DNA of 64,000 nucleotides, taken from positions 124,001-188,000 of the forward strand of contig NZ_JAGPYN010000002.1 of the NCBI RefSeq assembly GCF_018069805.1. The letters are read 5' to 3'. The DNA comes from Pseudoalteromonas ostreae. GTDB lineage: Bacteria > Pseudomonadota > Gammaproteobacteria > Enterobacterales > Alteromonadaceae. This document shows, in pieces, positions 55,346 through 64,000 of the stretch (position 1 is its first letter; every line of letters starts with the position of its first letter). The notes below the pieces were generated by a model. It saw only the letters and a program-made list of their open reading frames with translations, had not been told where the DNA came from and ran no database searches. Position numbers and translations under genes: made by a program.

Positions 55346-58300
55346 ATGACTGCTGCACTGATTTTTGTCGCTTTAGCGTACATTGGCATCTTGTTTTGGC
55401 TAGCAAACTGGGGTGATAAAACCACAGCACTGGCCAAACGAATTAGCCACCATCCTTTTGTCTACTCGTTTTCTTTGGGTATTTACTGTACATCGTGGAC
55501 TTATTACGGCTCAGTGGGTACAGCAGCCACCAGCAGTTGGAGCTATTTACCAATTTTACTTGGTCCTGCATTGTTGTTTTTTTTCGGACAAGGTTTTTTA
55601 CGTAAACTAGTGCTGGTGAGTAAAAAACAAAATATCACCACCATTGCCGATTTTATTTCTGCCCGTTATGGCAAACGTCAAACCACCGCTATTATGGTGA
55701 CGATGATTGCGCTACTAGCAACCATTCCTTATATCGCCTTACAACTAAAAGCACTGAGCAACAGCTTCTTATTACTACAAAGTGACAATAAAATATCGGG
55801 GTCAATGGTCGCGCTTTCCGCCACCTTGATCATGGCAATGTTCGCAATATTTTTTGGCACCCGTAAAGTTGATGTAACCGAATACCGTTCAGGATTAATG
55901 CTGGCAGTCGCATTTGAATCAATGATCAAACTACTGGCACTTGTAGCTGTGGCGGCTTTGGCTGTGTACACCTTGTATAATTTACCCAGTGCTAATGAAG
56001 GACAAATAAAAGAATCTTTATGGCAACATTGGAATAATTTTAACTTTTTGAGCTTTAACTTTATTGGCCAATCATTAATGGCCGCTGCTGCTATCATCTG
56101 TTTACCACGGCAGTTTCACGTTACAGTGGTTGATAACCAAAACAAACGCCACCTATTTACCGCTCGTTGGGCATTTCCACTGTATTTACTGCTGACTGCT
56201 GCAATGATTTTACCAATAGCCACCGCCGCTATTCATCCACAGATTGGCAATAGCTTCTCTCCCGATAGTTTTGTATTAGCACTACCATTAATGAATAACA
56301 ATGTATTACTGACCACCTTTGTATTTATTGGCGGAATATCCGCAGCGACTGCGATGATTGTGGTTGCCACTTTGACGCTCAGCACTATGATCTCAAATGA
56401 TGTAGTATTACCGTTAATGCTACGGCGTAAATTCAAACGCAACCTGATCACCAACAGCTATAAGCCACAAATATTACTGGTAAGGCGTTTTACCATCGCT
56501 GGGATTTTGATCTTATCGTATTTTTATCAGCAATGGTTTGGTCACGGCAAAGCACTTGCCAGCATGGGGTTAGTTGCATTTTCTTTGGTAACGCAATTAT
56601 TACCCGCTATTGTGGGCGGCCTATACTGGCGCAAAGGTCATGCCTACGGTGTTTATGCTGGTTTATTAGCGGGTCTGATCTGCTGGATACTGTTTTTAAT
56701 GCTGCCTATACTCGATGCTGGCAATACCCTTGATGCAGAGTTACAGCAAACGTTGATCACCCGCGGCACCTTGATTGCTTTATTTGCCAATATCGGCTGT
56801 TATATTAGTTTTTCACTGGGAGCTGATGAGCGCTTAATTGATAAAATTCAAGCTGCGGCATTCGTTAATCCCAAGGAGCAAGCTGCACTTGCAAGACGTT
56901 TAAACAAAAACGTCAAAGCCACTGTATACGATTTTAAAGTACTGCTACAAACCTTTTTAGGGATTCAACGCAGCCAACAAGTCCTCTCGCATTTTTCGCT
57001 AACACATAAACTTGATGATAATAATACGCACCCAGATCCTGAGTTTATAGCTTACTGCGAACGTGCTTTAACGGGCGTATTAGGGGCATCTTCTGCACAA
57101 GCACTTATCCATACCGTAGCATCAGGTAAACGCATGGCATTTGAAGAAGTAGTTAACTTTTTTGATGAAACTACTCAAGCCCTGCAATTTAATCAAAATC
57201 TACTCTACACCTCACTGGAAAACCTCAGTCACGGTATTTCAGTTGTTGATAAAGAACTTAACCTAGTGGCATGGAATAAACGCTACGCAGAAATGTTTAA
57301 CTACCCAACTGGTTTTTTAGAAGTAGGCCAACCAATTGAAGACATTATTCGTTATAACGCTGAGCGTGGTGAATGTGGCCCCGGTGAAATTGATCGTCAA
57401 GTAGATAAACGCGTACAACATTTAAAAAATGGTAGCTCACATCACTTTATTCGCCACCGTCGCAATAGCCAAGTGTTTGAGATGATTGGTAATCCACTGC
57501 CTGATGGCGGCTTTGTTACTAGCTTTTCAGATATCACCACCCACATTGCCACGCAAAATGCGCTCGAAGAAGTCAATATGGACTTAGAAAACCGCATTGA
57601 AGCGCGCACCCAAGAAATTCGCACCATTAACAAAGATCTCGAAGCACAAATAGAAAGCCGCGTACAAACTGAGCAAGCACTCACTTTAGCAAAGCGCGAA
57701 GCAGAGCAAGCTAACGACAGTAAAACCCGCTTTTTAGCCTTGGCAAGTCACGACATTTTACAGCCACTCAATGCCGCCCGACTCTACCTTGCCGCAATTG
57801 ATGAAAAATCCCTTGCTGATATCAATATCAACAACTTCGAAAAACTTGGCGCGAGTCTCGATTCAACCGTGCATTTAATGTCAGCATTATTAGAAATAGC
57901 CAAACTAGAGCAAGGTGCAATGACACCCACCCCGCGTCATTTTAGCATTGACGATATTCTCGCACCGCTGCGCAACGAGTACGCCATTTTATCAAGCGAG
58001 AAAGGCCTGAAGCTCACGGTGCGCAGCGGGCAACATATTGTCCACAGTGATATCACCTATTTACGACGAATTGTGCAGAACTTAGTATCAAATGCGGTTA
58101 AATACACGAGTACGGGCAAAGTTTTAGTAGCATGTCGTAAACGCAAGCATCACTTGCGTATTGAAGTATGGGACACTGGCTCTGGCATTAGTGAAGTAGA
58201 GCAAACCAAAATATTTAACGACTTTTACCGCGTAGAAGCCTCAGATAACAAAGGCGTTGGCTTAGGGCTTAGCGTTGTAAAACGTATGGTTGATTTACTT

Positions 58301-58786
58301 TCAATCCGCTTAGATGTGCGTTCAACGCCTCAAAAAGGCAGCTGTTTTAGTATCGAAATACCATATGGTGAAAGCCAGTTTGTGCAACAAAAACTCGCAA
58401 CCAGCAGCTTGTTTGAAGAGCGTTCTGCTATGAATATCATTGCCGTTGACGACGATCCTGAAAACCTTAATGCCATGGCCAGCTTATTGCAAAAGTGGCA
58501 AGCTAATTATCAGTTATTCGACCAAGTTGACAACGTGCTAGAGTACGCACATACACACAGCGCTCCGGATGTTATATTAATGGATTACCAGCTTGGTCAT
58601 GAACACGATGGCATCAGCTTAATTAAAGCTCTACGAGAGATTTGGCAAGCCAATGTACCCGCTATTTTGATCACCGCAGTGCGCGACGTAGAGTTAAAGC
58701 AAGCCACCAAAGCAGAGGATATTCACTATTTATCAAAACCGATAAAACCAGGGAAATTAAAAGCACTGCTTAATCACAGTACATGA
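55346..58786 (+). CDS. SLC5-domain hybrid sensor kinase, CrbS-like
   Basis: An 1146-residue protein. The N-terminal half (about 1-500) is a sodium/solute-symporter-type domain of about 13 helices; then a linker, a PAS domain (about 610-730: LENLSHGISVVDKELNLVAWNKRYAEMFNYP), a coiled coil, HisKA with ASHDILQPLNAARL near 799, HATPase_c (LVSNAVKYTS, GVGLGLSVVKRM) and a receiver with Asp near 1079 (ILMDYQLGHEHDG). The order equals the Vibrio acetate-switch sensor CrbS. It is divergent from an acetate-type symporter, so control of that gene is likely; a LuxR-type partner is not in the window. Confidence 0.88.
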   Translation: MTAALIFVALAYIGILFWLANWGDKTTALAKRISHHPFVYSFSLGIYCTSWTYYGSVGTAATSSWSYLPILLGPALLFFFGQGFLRKLVLVSKKQNITTIADFISARYGKRQTTAIMVTMIALLATIPYIALQLKALSNSFLLLQSDNKISGSMVALSATLIMAMFAIFFGTRKVDVTEYRSGLMLAVAFESMIKLLALVAVAALAVYTLYNLPSANEGQIKESLWQHWNNFNFLSFNFIGQSLMAAAAIICLPRQFHVTVVDNQNKRHLFTARWAFPLYLLLTAAMILPIATAAIHPQIGNSFSPDSFVLALPLMNNNVLLTTFVFIGGISAATAMIVVATLTLSTMISNDVVLPLMLRRKFKRNLITNSYKPQILLVRRFTIAGILILSYFYQQWFGHGKALASMGLVAFSLVTQLLPAIVGGLYWRKGHAYGVYAGLLAGLICWILFLMLPILDAGNTLDAELQQTLITRGTLIALFANIGCYISFSLGADERLIDKIQAAAFVNPKEQAALARRLNKNVKATVYDFKVLLQTFLGIQRSQQVLSHFSLTHKLDDNNTHPDPEFIAYCERALTGVLGASSAQALIHTVASGKRMAFEEVVNFFDETTQALQFNQNLLYTSLENLSHGISVVDKELNLVAWNKRYAEMFNYPTGFLEVGQPIEDIIRYNAERGECGPGEIDRQVDKRVQHLKNGSSHHFIRHRRNSQVFEMIGNPLPDGGFVTSFSDITTHIATQNALEEVNMDLENRIEARTQEIRTINKDLEAQIESRVQTEQALTLAKREAEQANDSKTRFLALASHDILQPLNAARLYLAAIDEKSLADININNFEKLGASLDSTVHLMSALLEIAKLEQGAMTPTPRHFSIDDILAPLRNEYAILSSEKGLKLTVRSGQHIVHSDITYLRRIVQNLVSNAVKYTSTGKVLVACRKRKHHLRIEVWDTGSGISEVEQTKIFNDFYRVEASDNKGVGLGLSVVKRMVDLLSIRLDVRSTPQKGSCFSIEIPYGESQFVQQKLATSSLFEERSAMNIIAVDDDPENLNAMASLLQKWQANYQLFDQVDNVLEYAHTHSAPDVILMDYQLGHEHDGISLIKALREIWQANVPAILITAVRDVELKQATKAEDIHYLSKPIKPGKLKALLNHST

Positions 58787-58848
58787 GGTTAAAAAGTGTC
58801 GATTGTAGGTGCTAAATGCTAAGTTAGAAAATTACAAGAATAATAAAT

Positions 58849-58887
58849 AGTATCCATCTGCCACACTTTTTAAGGTTAATGGATACT
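58849..58887. terminator. Inverted repeat between convergent genes
   Basis: AGTATCCAT at 58849-58857 and ATGGATACT at 58879-58887 are perfect nine-base arms. The loop contains ACACTTTTT, which can itself pair with AAAAAGTGT at 58791. It probably ends one or both convergent transcripts, but there is no strong T tract. Confidence 0.45.
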
Positions 58888-58930
58888 GCTCCAAACCTTT
58901 TTAATAATACTAAACCTTGTAGCTAAGTAC

Positions 58931-59524
58931 TCATTTTTTGGGCCAAAAAAACTGCCTAAATGAGATATTAAATCTGGGACTGGTTACATTTTCCGCACTT
59001 GCCAAAGCATGCTGGTACATATCTTGAAAACCCTGGCCCATAATCAAAAGTGAGCCATTTTCAAGTGTAACACTATGCTGATCTTTGCTGTTATTTGCAC
59101 TGCGGATTAAAAACTCACGCTCTGCACCTAAGCTTATTGAAGCAATAATATCAGTGGGGCCAAAAGCAGGTAGATCACTATGAAAGCTTAAGCTTTCTGC
59201 CCCATCGGGGTAATAAAGGCACACAGCAACACTAAATTCAACTCCAGTAAGCTCGGCTATCTGCTGCTGCAATTGGCTTAAAAGAGGAAACCAAATAGCG
59301 CGTCGACCATGATATAAAGGAAAAAGTTGAGACTGCTCTAATTTGGGATCTAAAAAAATCATTCGCCAAGGACAAATTTTCACCTCATTACCATCGGGCA
59401 TTTGCATGAGTTCAGGTTGAGTAAGATCGAAGTGTGACGTTAACCAGTCATACATCGCACGACTTTGAGAGCGAGACATAAATTGTGAATGATAATGTGC
59501 GTCGCAATTTAATGGTAGCTTCAT
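58931..59524 (-). CDS. AlkB-like 2-oxoglutarate/Fe(II) dioxygenase
   Basis: A 197-residue protein with a double-stranded beta-helix core. The iron ligands are seen in FHSDLP (His and Asp) and the later YQHAL histidine; RFNISFR supplies the 2-oxoglutarate arginines. ICPWRMIFLD and YYPDGAESLSFHSD match the AlkB family, whose members remove methyl groups from DNA or RNA bases by oxidation. It may act in alkylation repair; no ada-type gene is next to it. Single-gene unit. Confidence 0.88.
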   Translation of the reverse strand: MKLPLNCDAHYHSQFMSRSQSRAMYDWLTSHFDLTQPELMQMPDGNEVKICPWRMIFLDPKLEQSQLFPLYHGRRAIWFPLLSQLQQQIAELTGVEFSVAVCLYYPDGAESLSFHSDLPAFGPTDIIASISLGAEREFLIRSANNSKDQHSVTLENGSLLIMGQGFQDMYQHALASAENVTSPRFNISFRQFFWPKK

Positions 59525-59624
59525 CCATAAACTCCTTAAATAATAATACTTACCCTAGCTAAAGCTTAGTGGTTTACATCTAAAATAAACATTAGCTTCA
59601 AAACTCATAATGTTGCAGCTGATA

Positions 59625-62270
59625 TTATTCGGCTTTACTCCTCAGCTTTTGGAACAACCAGCTCAAGCAGACCAGAGATAGCCCTAAACCAATAAATGAT
59701 ACAGCTTTGAGCAAGCCAGTTAGGCTTGCCATATCAATTAAGAATACCTTCACTATCACTGCACCAAGAATGCCTAAGCCGACTTTTTGTAGTAGTAATT
59801 GTTGTTTTAAATGCCCGGTAATGACCACCAACGCACCAAGTAATAACCAAATGATCGAATAGCTGTATAGCTCGGCGTCACTGGTCGCTTTATCAAGATA
59901 AATGAACCCGCCTTGCCAATATTGGCGAATAAGTGTGTTGATGGCAAACACGGCTAATAAGCCTGATACGCTCAGTACTATTTGGCTAAACTTAGCATTA
60001 AGTGATTTAACTAATTTAGCCAACCACAGTGTAAGCATACTTGGTAGGAGCCAGGTTAATAACAGCCAATTAAATAATGGCATGTCACCAACGTAAAGGC
60101 GTATAAAGAGTGGATTTTCATATAATGTTATACTTATCAACAACAAGCCAGCGAGTCCCGCAAGTGCAAGCCCTGCAATGCGATAAAGTTTACCCAGTTG
60201 CCCTGCGCTGTGTGACCGATGCAAATAAACGCAGCCAAGTGCTAACCAATTACAACTGAGTAATACCTGCTCATAAAAGCTTAAAGAAGTAAGCTGTGGA
60301 TAATGCCCGACTAGTTGATAGCTGGTTTCGGTGGTGATAAATAATGCTAAGCAATGTAATGCAGCCCCTTCGAGCCAAATTTTCATATCTGTTTGTTGCC
60401 ACTGTTTTGCGGCAAACCAAAATAACCCAACCGCTGATGGATACACAATTGCGCTCCAATGCATTGAAAGTATGGTTAGATCAAAATAATGTGCCGTCCA
60501 CGGTGCAAAGGTTAGTCTTGCCAGCACCACAGCCACCAGCACTTTAATAGGCCAATACGGCATAGGTACAGCATGGCGTTTCACCAGATAGCTAATAACT
60601 AACACTTGAGCAGCCAGTGCGAGGGTTAACCCGCTATCGGCTAATAACATAGTTAAACAAAGAGTTATATTAGCATTAGCACCAACCCAATAACTAAACT
60701 GCTGCCATTGAGTGTGAGCTGTTTGTGCGCGTTTAATTAATACACCACTCGTTACTAGCAACAATACACTCCATAGCGGATACGCAACGCCTAAGCCTTG
60801 CTCGGGTGTTATGGTGTAGAGCGTTGCAATTAAGGTAAACACACTAAACGCAGCCACTAAATGAAACGTTAAACGTTTATAGTAACGCGCGCCAAAATAA
60901 AGCCCGTATAGACAAAGCCCAACCGCGAGTAATAACCCTACGCCATGCATTTGCTTAAATACAAACAAATGATCTTTGCTATCAACACTATAACGTTGTT
61001 GACTGAGGACCAATAATACCGCAACGACTAGCGCCACACCTTGCCAAAGATCCCAACGACTATTTTGCAGCACTAAAAATAACAGCATGACGATTAAACA
61101 CACCATCACAATTTGCCATTGTAAGCTCACCGCCTCTGTCACTATCGTCAGCAGTAAAGGAATCACTATTGCTAACAGTAGCGAATGATCCGGCTGTAAT
61201 TTTAATAATCGCTGTAAACTATGCGGGCGATACTCTAATAAACGCAAAGTTAAACCTAATCGTGCAATAGCAATTAAACCAATAATAGAGAGCAGTGCAA
61301 AACCACCAACAATCCAATATTGCTGCGTATTAATTACACTCAGTGCCACCCAATACCAGCCAATATGCCCAGCCCATAGTAAATACCACAACCAATTACG
61401 TTTTACCTTTTGCGCCACTAGTACCGCAGCAAAAGTGATAAAGCCAATGTACATAAGTAAAGCAGCTAAATTACCGCTGCCAGTATTAACCCAAATCGGC
61501 ACGCTGTAAGCGCCAACTATACCAAGCACTGCCAATAAGGGCCCTAAACGCAGCGCCATAGAGCTTGCAGCCAGTGCAATTACTGCCAGCATCACAAATG
61601 CCACAGTTGGGCTGAACATCGCATAGCTTGAGTAAGCTAATAACGTTAAAGCAAAGCAGCTAATAAACCCGCCACCTGCAAGTGCTGCAGGCACGTAATT
61701 ATTAAAGCCTTCGAAGACAATACCTTTTCTATGTAAATACTCGGCACCGGCAATTAATGAAACACCAAATAAGCCCCCTATGGTGAGTCGTAAGCTTGGT
61801 GATAACAAGCCGGCATCAAGACTGTATTTTGCTAAAAATATACCACCAAAGGCCAGCGCGATACCGCCAATCCAGGTCATCCAATTTTCTTGGAACTGGG
61901 TTTTTAATTTACTAAAGAAAATATCAACAACTGAAGAAGAAGCTTGTTTCGGATGAGACGTCGTCTTTGCAATTGATGCGGTGCTTGCATAATTTTTTGC
62001 TGGTGGATGCTGATGTAAAGTAGCCTCAGCTTGGGATGATCGTTCTAGCGCAACCGGAGGCTCAGCTTGCGGCTCAGTTATATCAGCAGCAATGTCTCGC
62101 GGCACTTGATGCTGCCCGGTATTGCCTGTCATAACTCCACGCTGTTGTTTTTTTAACATCGCAATATCTTGCTTTAACGTACTTATTTGCATTAAAGCAA
62201 TAAGACCGGCAATAGAGCCTGCAACTACAACTAACGATAAAATGACTATGAGCCCTAAAATATCGTCCAT
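59625..62270 (-). CDS. DUF2339 polytopic membrane protein
   Basis: An 881-residue inner-membrane protein. It has an N-terminal helix (about 5-28), a cytoplasmic coiled-coil and Pro/Gln-rich stretch (30-125), then over twenty closely spaced hydrophobic helices from FQENWMTWIGGIALAFGGIFLAKYSLD to the end, which is the DUF2339 layout. Function is unknown. AAGGA precedes the ATG. The 101 bases after it show nothing to remark. The gap 62271-62531 holds only the terminator listed separately. Confidence 0.88.
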   Translation of the reverse strand: MDDILGLIVILSLVVVAGSIAGLIALMQISTLKQDIAMLKKQQRGVMTGNTGQHQVPRDIAADITEPQAEPPVALERSSQAEATLHQHPPAKNYASTASIAKTTSHPKQASSSVVDIFFSKLKTQFQENWMTWIGGIALAFGGIFLAKYSLDAGLLSPSLRLTIGGLFGVSLIAGAEYLHRKGIVFEGFNNYVPAALAGGGFISCFALTLLAYSSYAMFSPTVAFVMLAVIALAASSMALRLGPLLAVLGIVGAYSVPIWVNTGSGNLAALLMYIGFITFAAVLVAQKVKRNWLWYLLWAGHIGWYWVALSVINTQQYWIVGGFALLSIIGLIAIARLGLTLRLLEYRPHSLQRLLKLQPDHSLLLAIVIPLLLTIVTEAVSLQWQIVMVCLIVMLLFLVLQNSRWDLWQGVALVVAVLLVLSQQRYSVDSKDHLFVFKQMHGVGLLLAVGLCLYGLYFGARYYKRLTFHLVAAFSVFTLIATLYTITPEQGLGVAYPLWSVLLLVTSGVLIKRAQTAHTQWQQFSYWVGANANITLCLTMLLADSGLTLALAAQVLVISYLVKRHAVPMPYWPIKVLVAVVLARLTFAPWTAHYFDLTILSMHWSAIVYPSAVGLFWFAAKQWQQTDMKIWLEGAALHCLALFITTETSYQLVGHYPQLTSLSFYEQVLLSCNWLALGCVYLHRSHSAGQLGKLYRIAGLALAGLAGLLLISITLYENPLFIRLYVGDMPLFNWLLLTWLLPSMLTLWLAKLVKSLNAKFSQIVLSVSGLLAVFAINTLIRQYWQGGFIYLDKATSDAELYSYSIIWLLLGALVVITGHLKQQLLLQKVGLGILGAVIVKVFLIDMASLTGLLKAVSFIGLGLSLVCLSWLFQKLRSKAE

Positions 62271-62486
62271 TTTTCAATCCTTGGCTACTTTTAATACTCC
62301 CTTATAACGTAAACGCTTGTGAATATAAATATATAAAACTTCAACAGCTGGACGATTGAGTCAATTGTGTAACTAGTTTATTTTACACAGCCGGTAACTA
62401 CGCACGCTAAAATCACTTTGTCGCGGTATACATACTCGATACTCACTGTAAAGCGAACTTCTAAACGAACACAATTTCATCCTAAA

Positions 62487-62520
62487 ATGAAAAAACAGCA
62501 CCGCAGCACTGTTTTTTCAT
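62487..62520. terminator. Terminator after the metallophosphatase gene
   Basis: TGAAAAAACAG and CTGTTTTTTCA are perfect 11-base arms over a ten-base loop, eleven bases after the phosphatase stop on the minus strand. Confidence 0.9.
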
Positions 62521-62531
62521 ATTTTAAGTGT

Positions 62532-63854
62532 TTAGCGAGTACGTTTAGAAAAACTAAAACTACCTTCATCAATAATACTGCCAGTTAAATCTCGTGGCGT
62601 GGTATAAAAGCTCACATCAAGCTTATTGGCTTGATTATCCAAACTGATGTGACTAAACCCCCATACAAAGCTTTTTGACCAAAGCAAATCATATTCTGGA
62701 TATTGGCGTTCTTGAAACTGTGCAAACGGAGTGTGTTTACCACGCATTTTAGACGCAGCGCCAGAAATGATCAGCGGCAATTTGCCAACGCTATTACCGG
62801 TATCAAACTTAGAGCAATCATCGGTTAGTAACTCTAAGTCATGCTCGTGGCCGGCAATATAACCATCTGCATATTTGCAAAGCGTTGGCATTAGTAATTT
62901 ACGCAGTACGTGACCTTCACTATATTTAGTGCCCCCAATTGACCATAAAATATGATGTCCATAAACCAGTTTCCATTTAGCAGTCGAGTTTGCAATGCCT
63001 TGTTTAAGCCATGTAAGCTGAGCTAGGTCTTCATCGTTTTGTGGCCCTTCATGGGGGTCATGTACTTCAAGATCTGCGCGGCCATCACGTATTGCTTGTT
63101 GCTCATCTGTTTCGCTGCCATCTGGGTTTAGCGGCACATCATAATAACTTTGCCCTGCCAGTAACATATTAGTATCGAGCACAAAAAATTCTACATCGTT
63201 ACCCGGCTCACCCATTTTGTAGCTATAGTAGCCTTTTTCGTCTAGGTGAAAGTTCGCTTGCTCTGCCATCCATTGCGTTTGTACCGCTACGCCTTTGCGC
63301 GAGCTTTTCCAATCATGATTACCTAATGCGGAATACACCACTAAATTAGGCTCAGCTTTAAATAATGGCTCAAGCGGCGCATACACTAAGTCGTGTAAAC
63401 GTTTTTGGTCATCTTTACCATCATTAGCATCGGCACCATCAGGGTATACGTTATCACCGAGCTGAATAGCAAATTGGCACGCTTTTGTTTCACACAATTT
63501 TGCCATTGCGATCCCCACAGCCTGAGCGCCCCCTTGCTCTGTAGCAATCTCAGTGCCTGGATAAATATATATTGGAGCATGGTCAAATTCATCACGAGGG
63601 CGATAATCTTCTAACCAATCAGCAAACTCTGCGGCTATAAACTGTTGCTTGTTTTTAGGGTTGGTTATGTGTTTAGTTTTTGGATAGTCAACATGATAAC
63701 CACCATCACCAAAAGCTAAAAATTCAATCTTGTCGGAGGCTTTTTTACTGGTACTTGCGACGTCAGTACTGCTTTGTTTGTTACTTTGAGCTGTGCAACC
63801 CACCGTTGCTAAACATGCGGTTAGTGCAATATACAAAATAGTTTTATTAATCAT
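62532..63854 (-). CDS. Lipoprotein metallophosphatase (calcineurin-like)
   Basis: A 440-residue exported phosphoesterase from the ATG at 63854, which follows GAGG; the longer frame adds 13 residues. The signal ends ATVGC, probably a lipoprotein site near residue 20. The two-metal motifs are FLAFGDGGY, QLGDNVYPDG, YSALGNHDWKS, YGHHILW and AGHEHD. This resembles purple/tartrate-resistant acid phosphatases. It probably releases phosphate from organic compounds in the periplasm or at the surface. It directly follows a TonB-dependent receptor gene, from which it is separated by 48 bases. Confidence 0.9.
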   Translation of the reverse strand: MINKTILYIALTACLATVGCTAQSNKQSSTDVASTSKKASDKIEFLAFGDGGYHVDYPKTKHITNPKNKQQFIAAEFADWLEDYRPRDEFDHAPIYIYPGTEIATEQGGAQAVGIAMAKLCETKACQFAIQLGDNVYPDGADANDGKDDQKRLHDLVYAPLEPLFKAEPNLVVYSALGNHDWKSSRKGVAVQTQWMAEQANFHLDEKGYYSYKMGEPGNDVEFFVLDTNMLLAGQSYYDVPLNPDGSETDEQQAIRDGRADLEVHDPHEGPQNDEDLAQLTWLKQGIANSTAKWKLVYGHHILWSIGGTKYSEGHVLRKLLMPTLCKYADGYIAGHEHDLELLTDDCSKFDTGNSVGKLPLIISGAASKMRGKHTPFAQFQERQYPEYDLLWSKSFVWGFSHISLDNQANKLDVSFYTTPRDLTGSIIDEGSFSFSKRTR

Positions 63855-63902
63855 AATATCCTCAACAATGAGCCTACTGTTAAGCAGGCTCATATGTTCA
63901 CC

Positions 63903-64000
63903 TTACAAAGAAGAAAAAGTAAAACCTAGCTCAAATGTACGACCGTAAGATTCGTACTGGTAGTTGTAACGTTTTTCGCCGTGGTACAAGTACATTGGCT
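63903..64000 (-). CDS. TonB-dependent receptor, C-terminal end (partial)
   Basis: The last 31 codons are visible, ending ESYGRTFELGFTFSSL and a stop at 63903. The final aromatic-rich beta strand GRTFELGFTF is typical of TonB-dependent outer-membrane receptors in marine Alteromonadales. The gene continues beyond the window. Its substrate cannot be told from this part; the phosphatase downstream suggests a phosphorus-containing compound, which is inference. Confidence 0.7.
   Translation of the reverse strand, partial: PMYLYHGEKRYNYQYESYGRTFELGFTFSSL

Noticed and set aside
1..64000. tRNA, rRNA, CRISPR, transposase, integrase or prophage genes
   Set aside because: None recognised by reading; no spacer-repeat array, no transposase or integrase motif in any open frame, and no cloverleaf identified by eye. 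A covariance-model scan would be needed to exclude small RNAs.

Overview
The window looks like a core stretch of a marine gammaproteobacterial chromosome, most likely Pseudoalteromonas or a close Alteromonadales relative. This is inferred from gene content and order (surA-pdxA-rsmA-apaG-apaH, dksA-gluQRS-pcnB-folK-panBC, phoBR, epd-pgk-fbaA), from the marine-type dedicated sortase locus, and from the DUF4212/VC_2705-type symporter facing a symporter-fused hybrid kinase. Base composition is AT-rich by eye. I see no rRNA, tRNA, CRISPR array, prophage or insertion sequence; nearly all DNA is coding.

Layout. 1-3658: tail of surA, then pdxA, rsmA, apaG overlapping in one operon, a 100-bp palindromic intergenic element, and apaH. 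3731-9181: a chemoreceptor behind a sigma-28-like promoter, gltX, a membrane-tethered glutaredoxin, and proB without proA. 9311-16601: an EamA transporter converging on the dedicated sortase cluster: class GN sortase, its single VIT/VWA target with an LPQT sorting tail, the OmpA-like PdsO, and the divergent PdsR/PdsS two-component pair. 16704-22253: two small proteins, then qseE-qseG-qseF-DUF1543 divergent from three tandem small EF-hand proteins. A sigma-54-like promoter precedes the first, which suggests the EF-hand genes are QseF targets. 22374-29453: amidohydrolase, small membrane protein, YeiL-like regulator, large lipoprotein and YjbH. 29525-38169: phosphoribosyltransferase, pepB, sfsA, dksA-gluQRS, pcnB-folK-panB-panC and a Cys-rich lipoprotein. 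pcnB appears to start at a non-canonical AUU, as in E. coli.

38490-45328: osmoregulated periplasmic glucan genes opgG-opgH converge on phoB-phoR-pstS, with PHO-box-like repeats before phoB and pstS. 45329-45953 is the most unusual non-coding region: at least five 17-bp GATC-containing repeats in two opposed groups lie between phoB and fbaA. 45954-49509: fbaA, pgk, epd. 49881-55030: exonuclease and cNMP/CBS/DUF294 protein, cspA between two identical terminator hairpins, then the symporter pair. 55346-58786: a 1146-residue SLC5-PAS-kinase-receiver protein resembling the Vibrio acetate-switch sensor CrbS, divergent from the symporter it may control. The right end holds an AlkB-like dioxygenase, a DUF2339 membrane protein, a lipoprotein metallophosphatase, and the last codons of a TonB-dependent receptor.

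Two places best deserve a second look as poorly described biology: the sortase locus, whose sensor kinase seems to carry a CBM9-like periplasmic domain and whose active-site end overlaps a convergent gene, and the GATC repeat array. Starts were revised from the longest open frame wherever a ribosome binding site or signal peptide argued for it.
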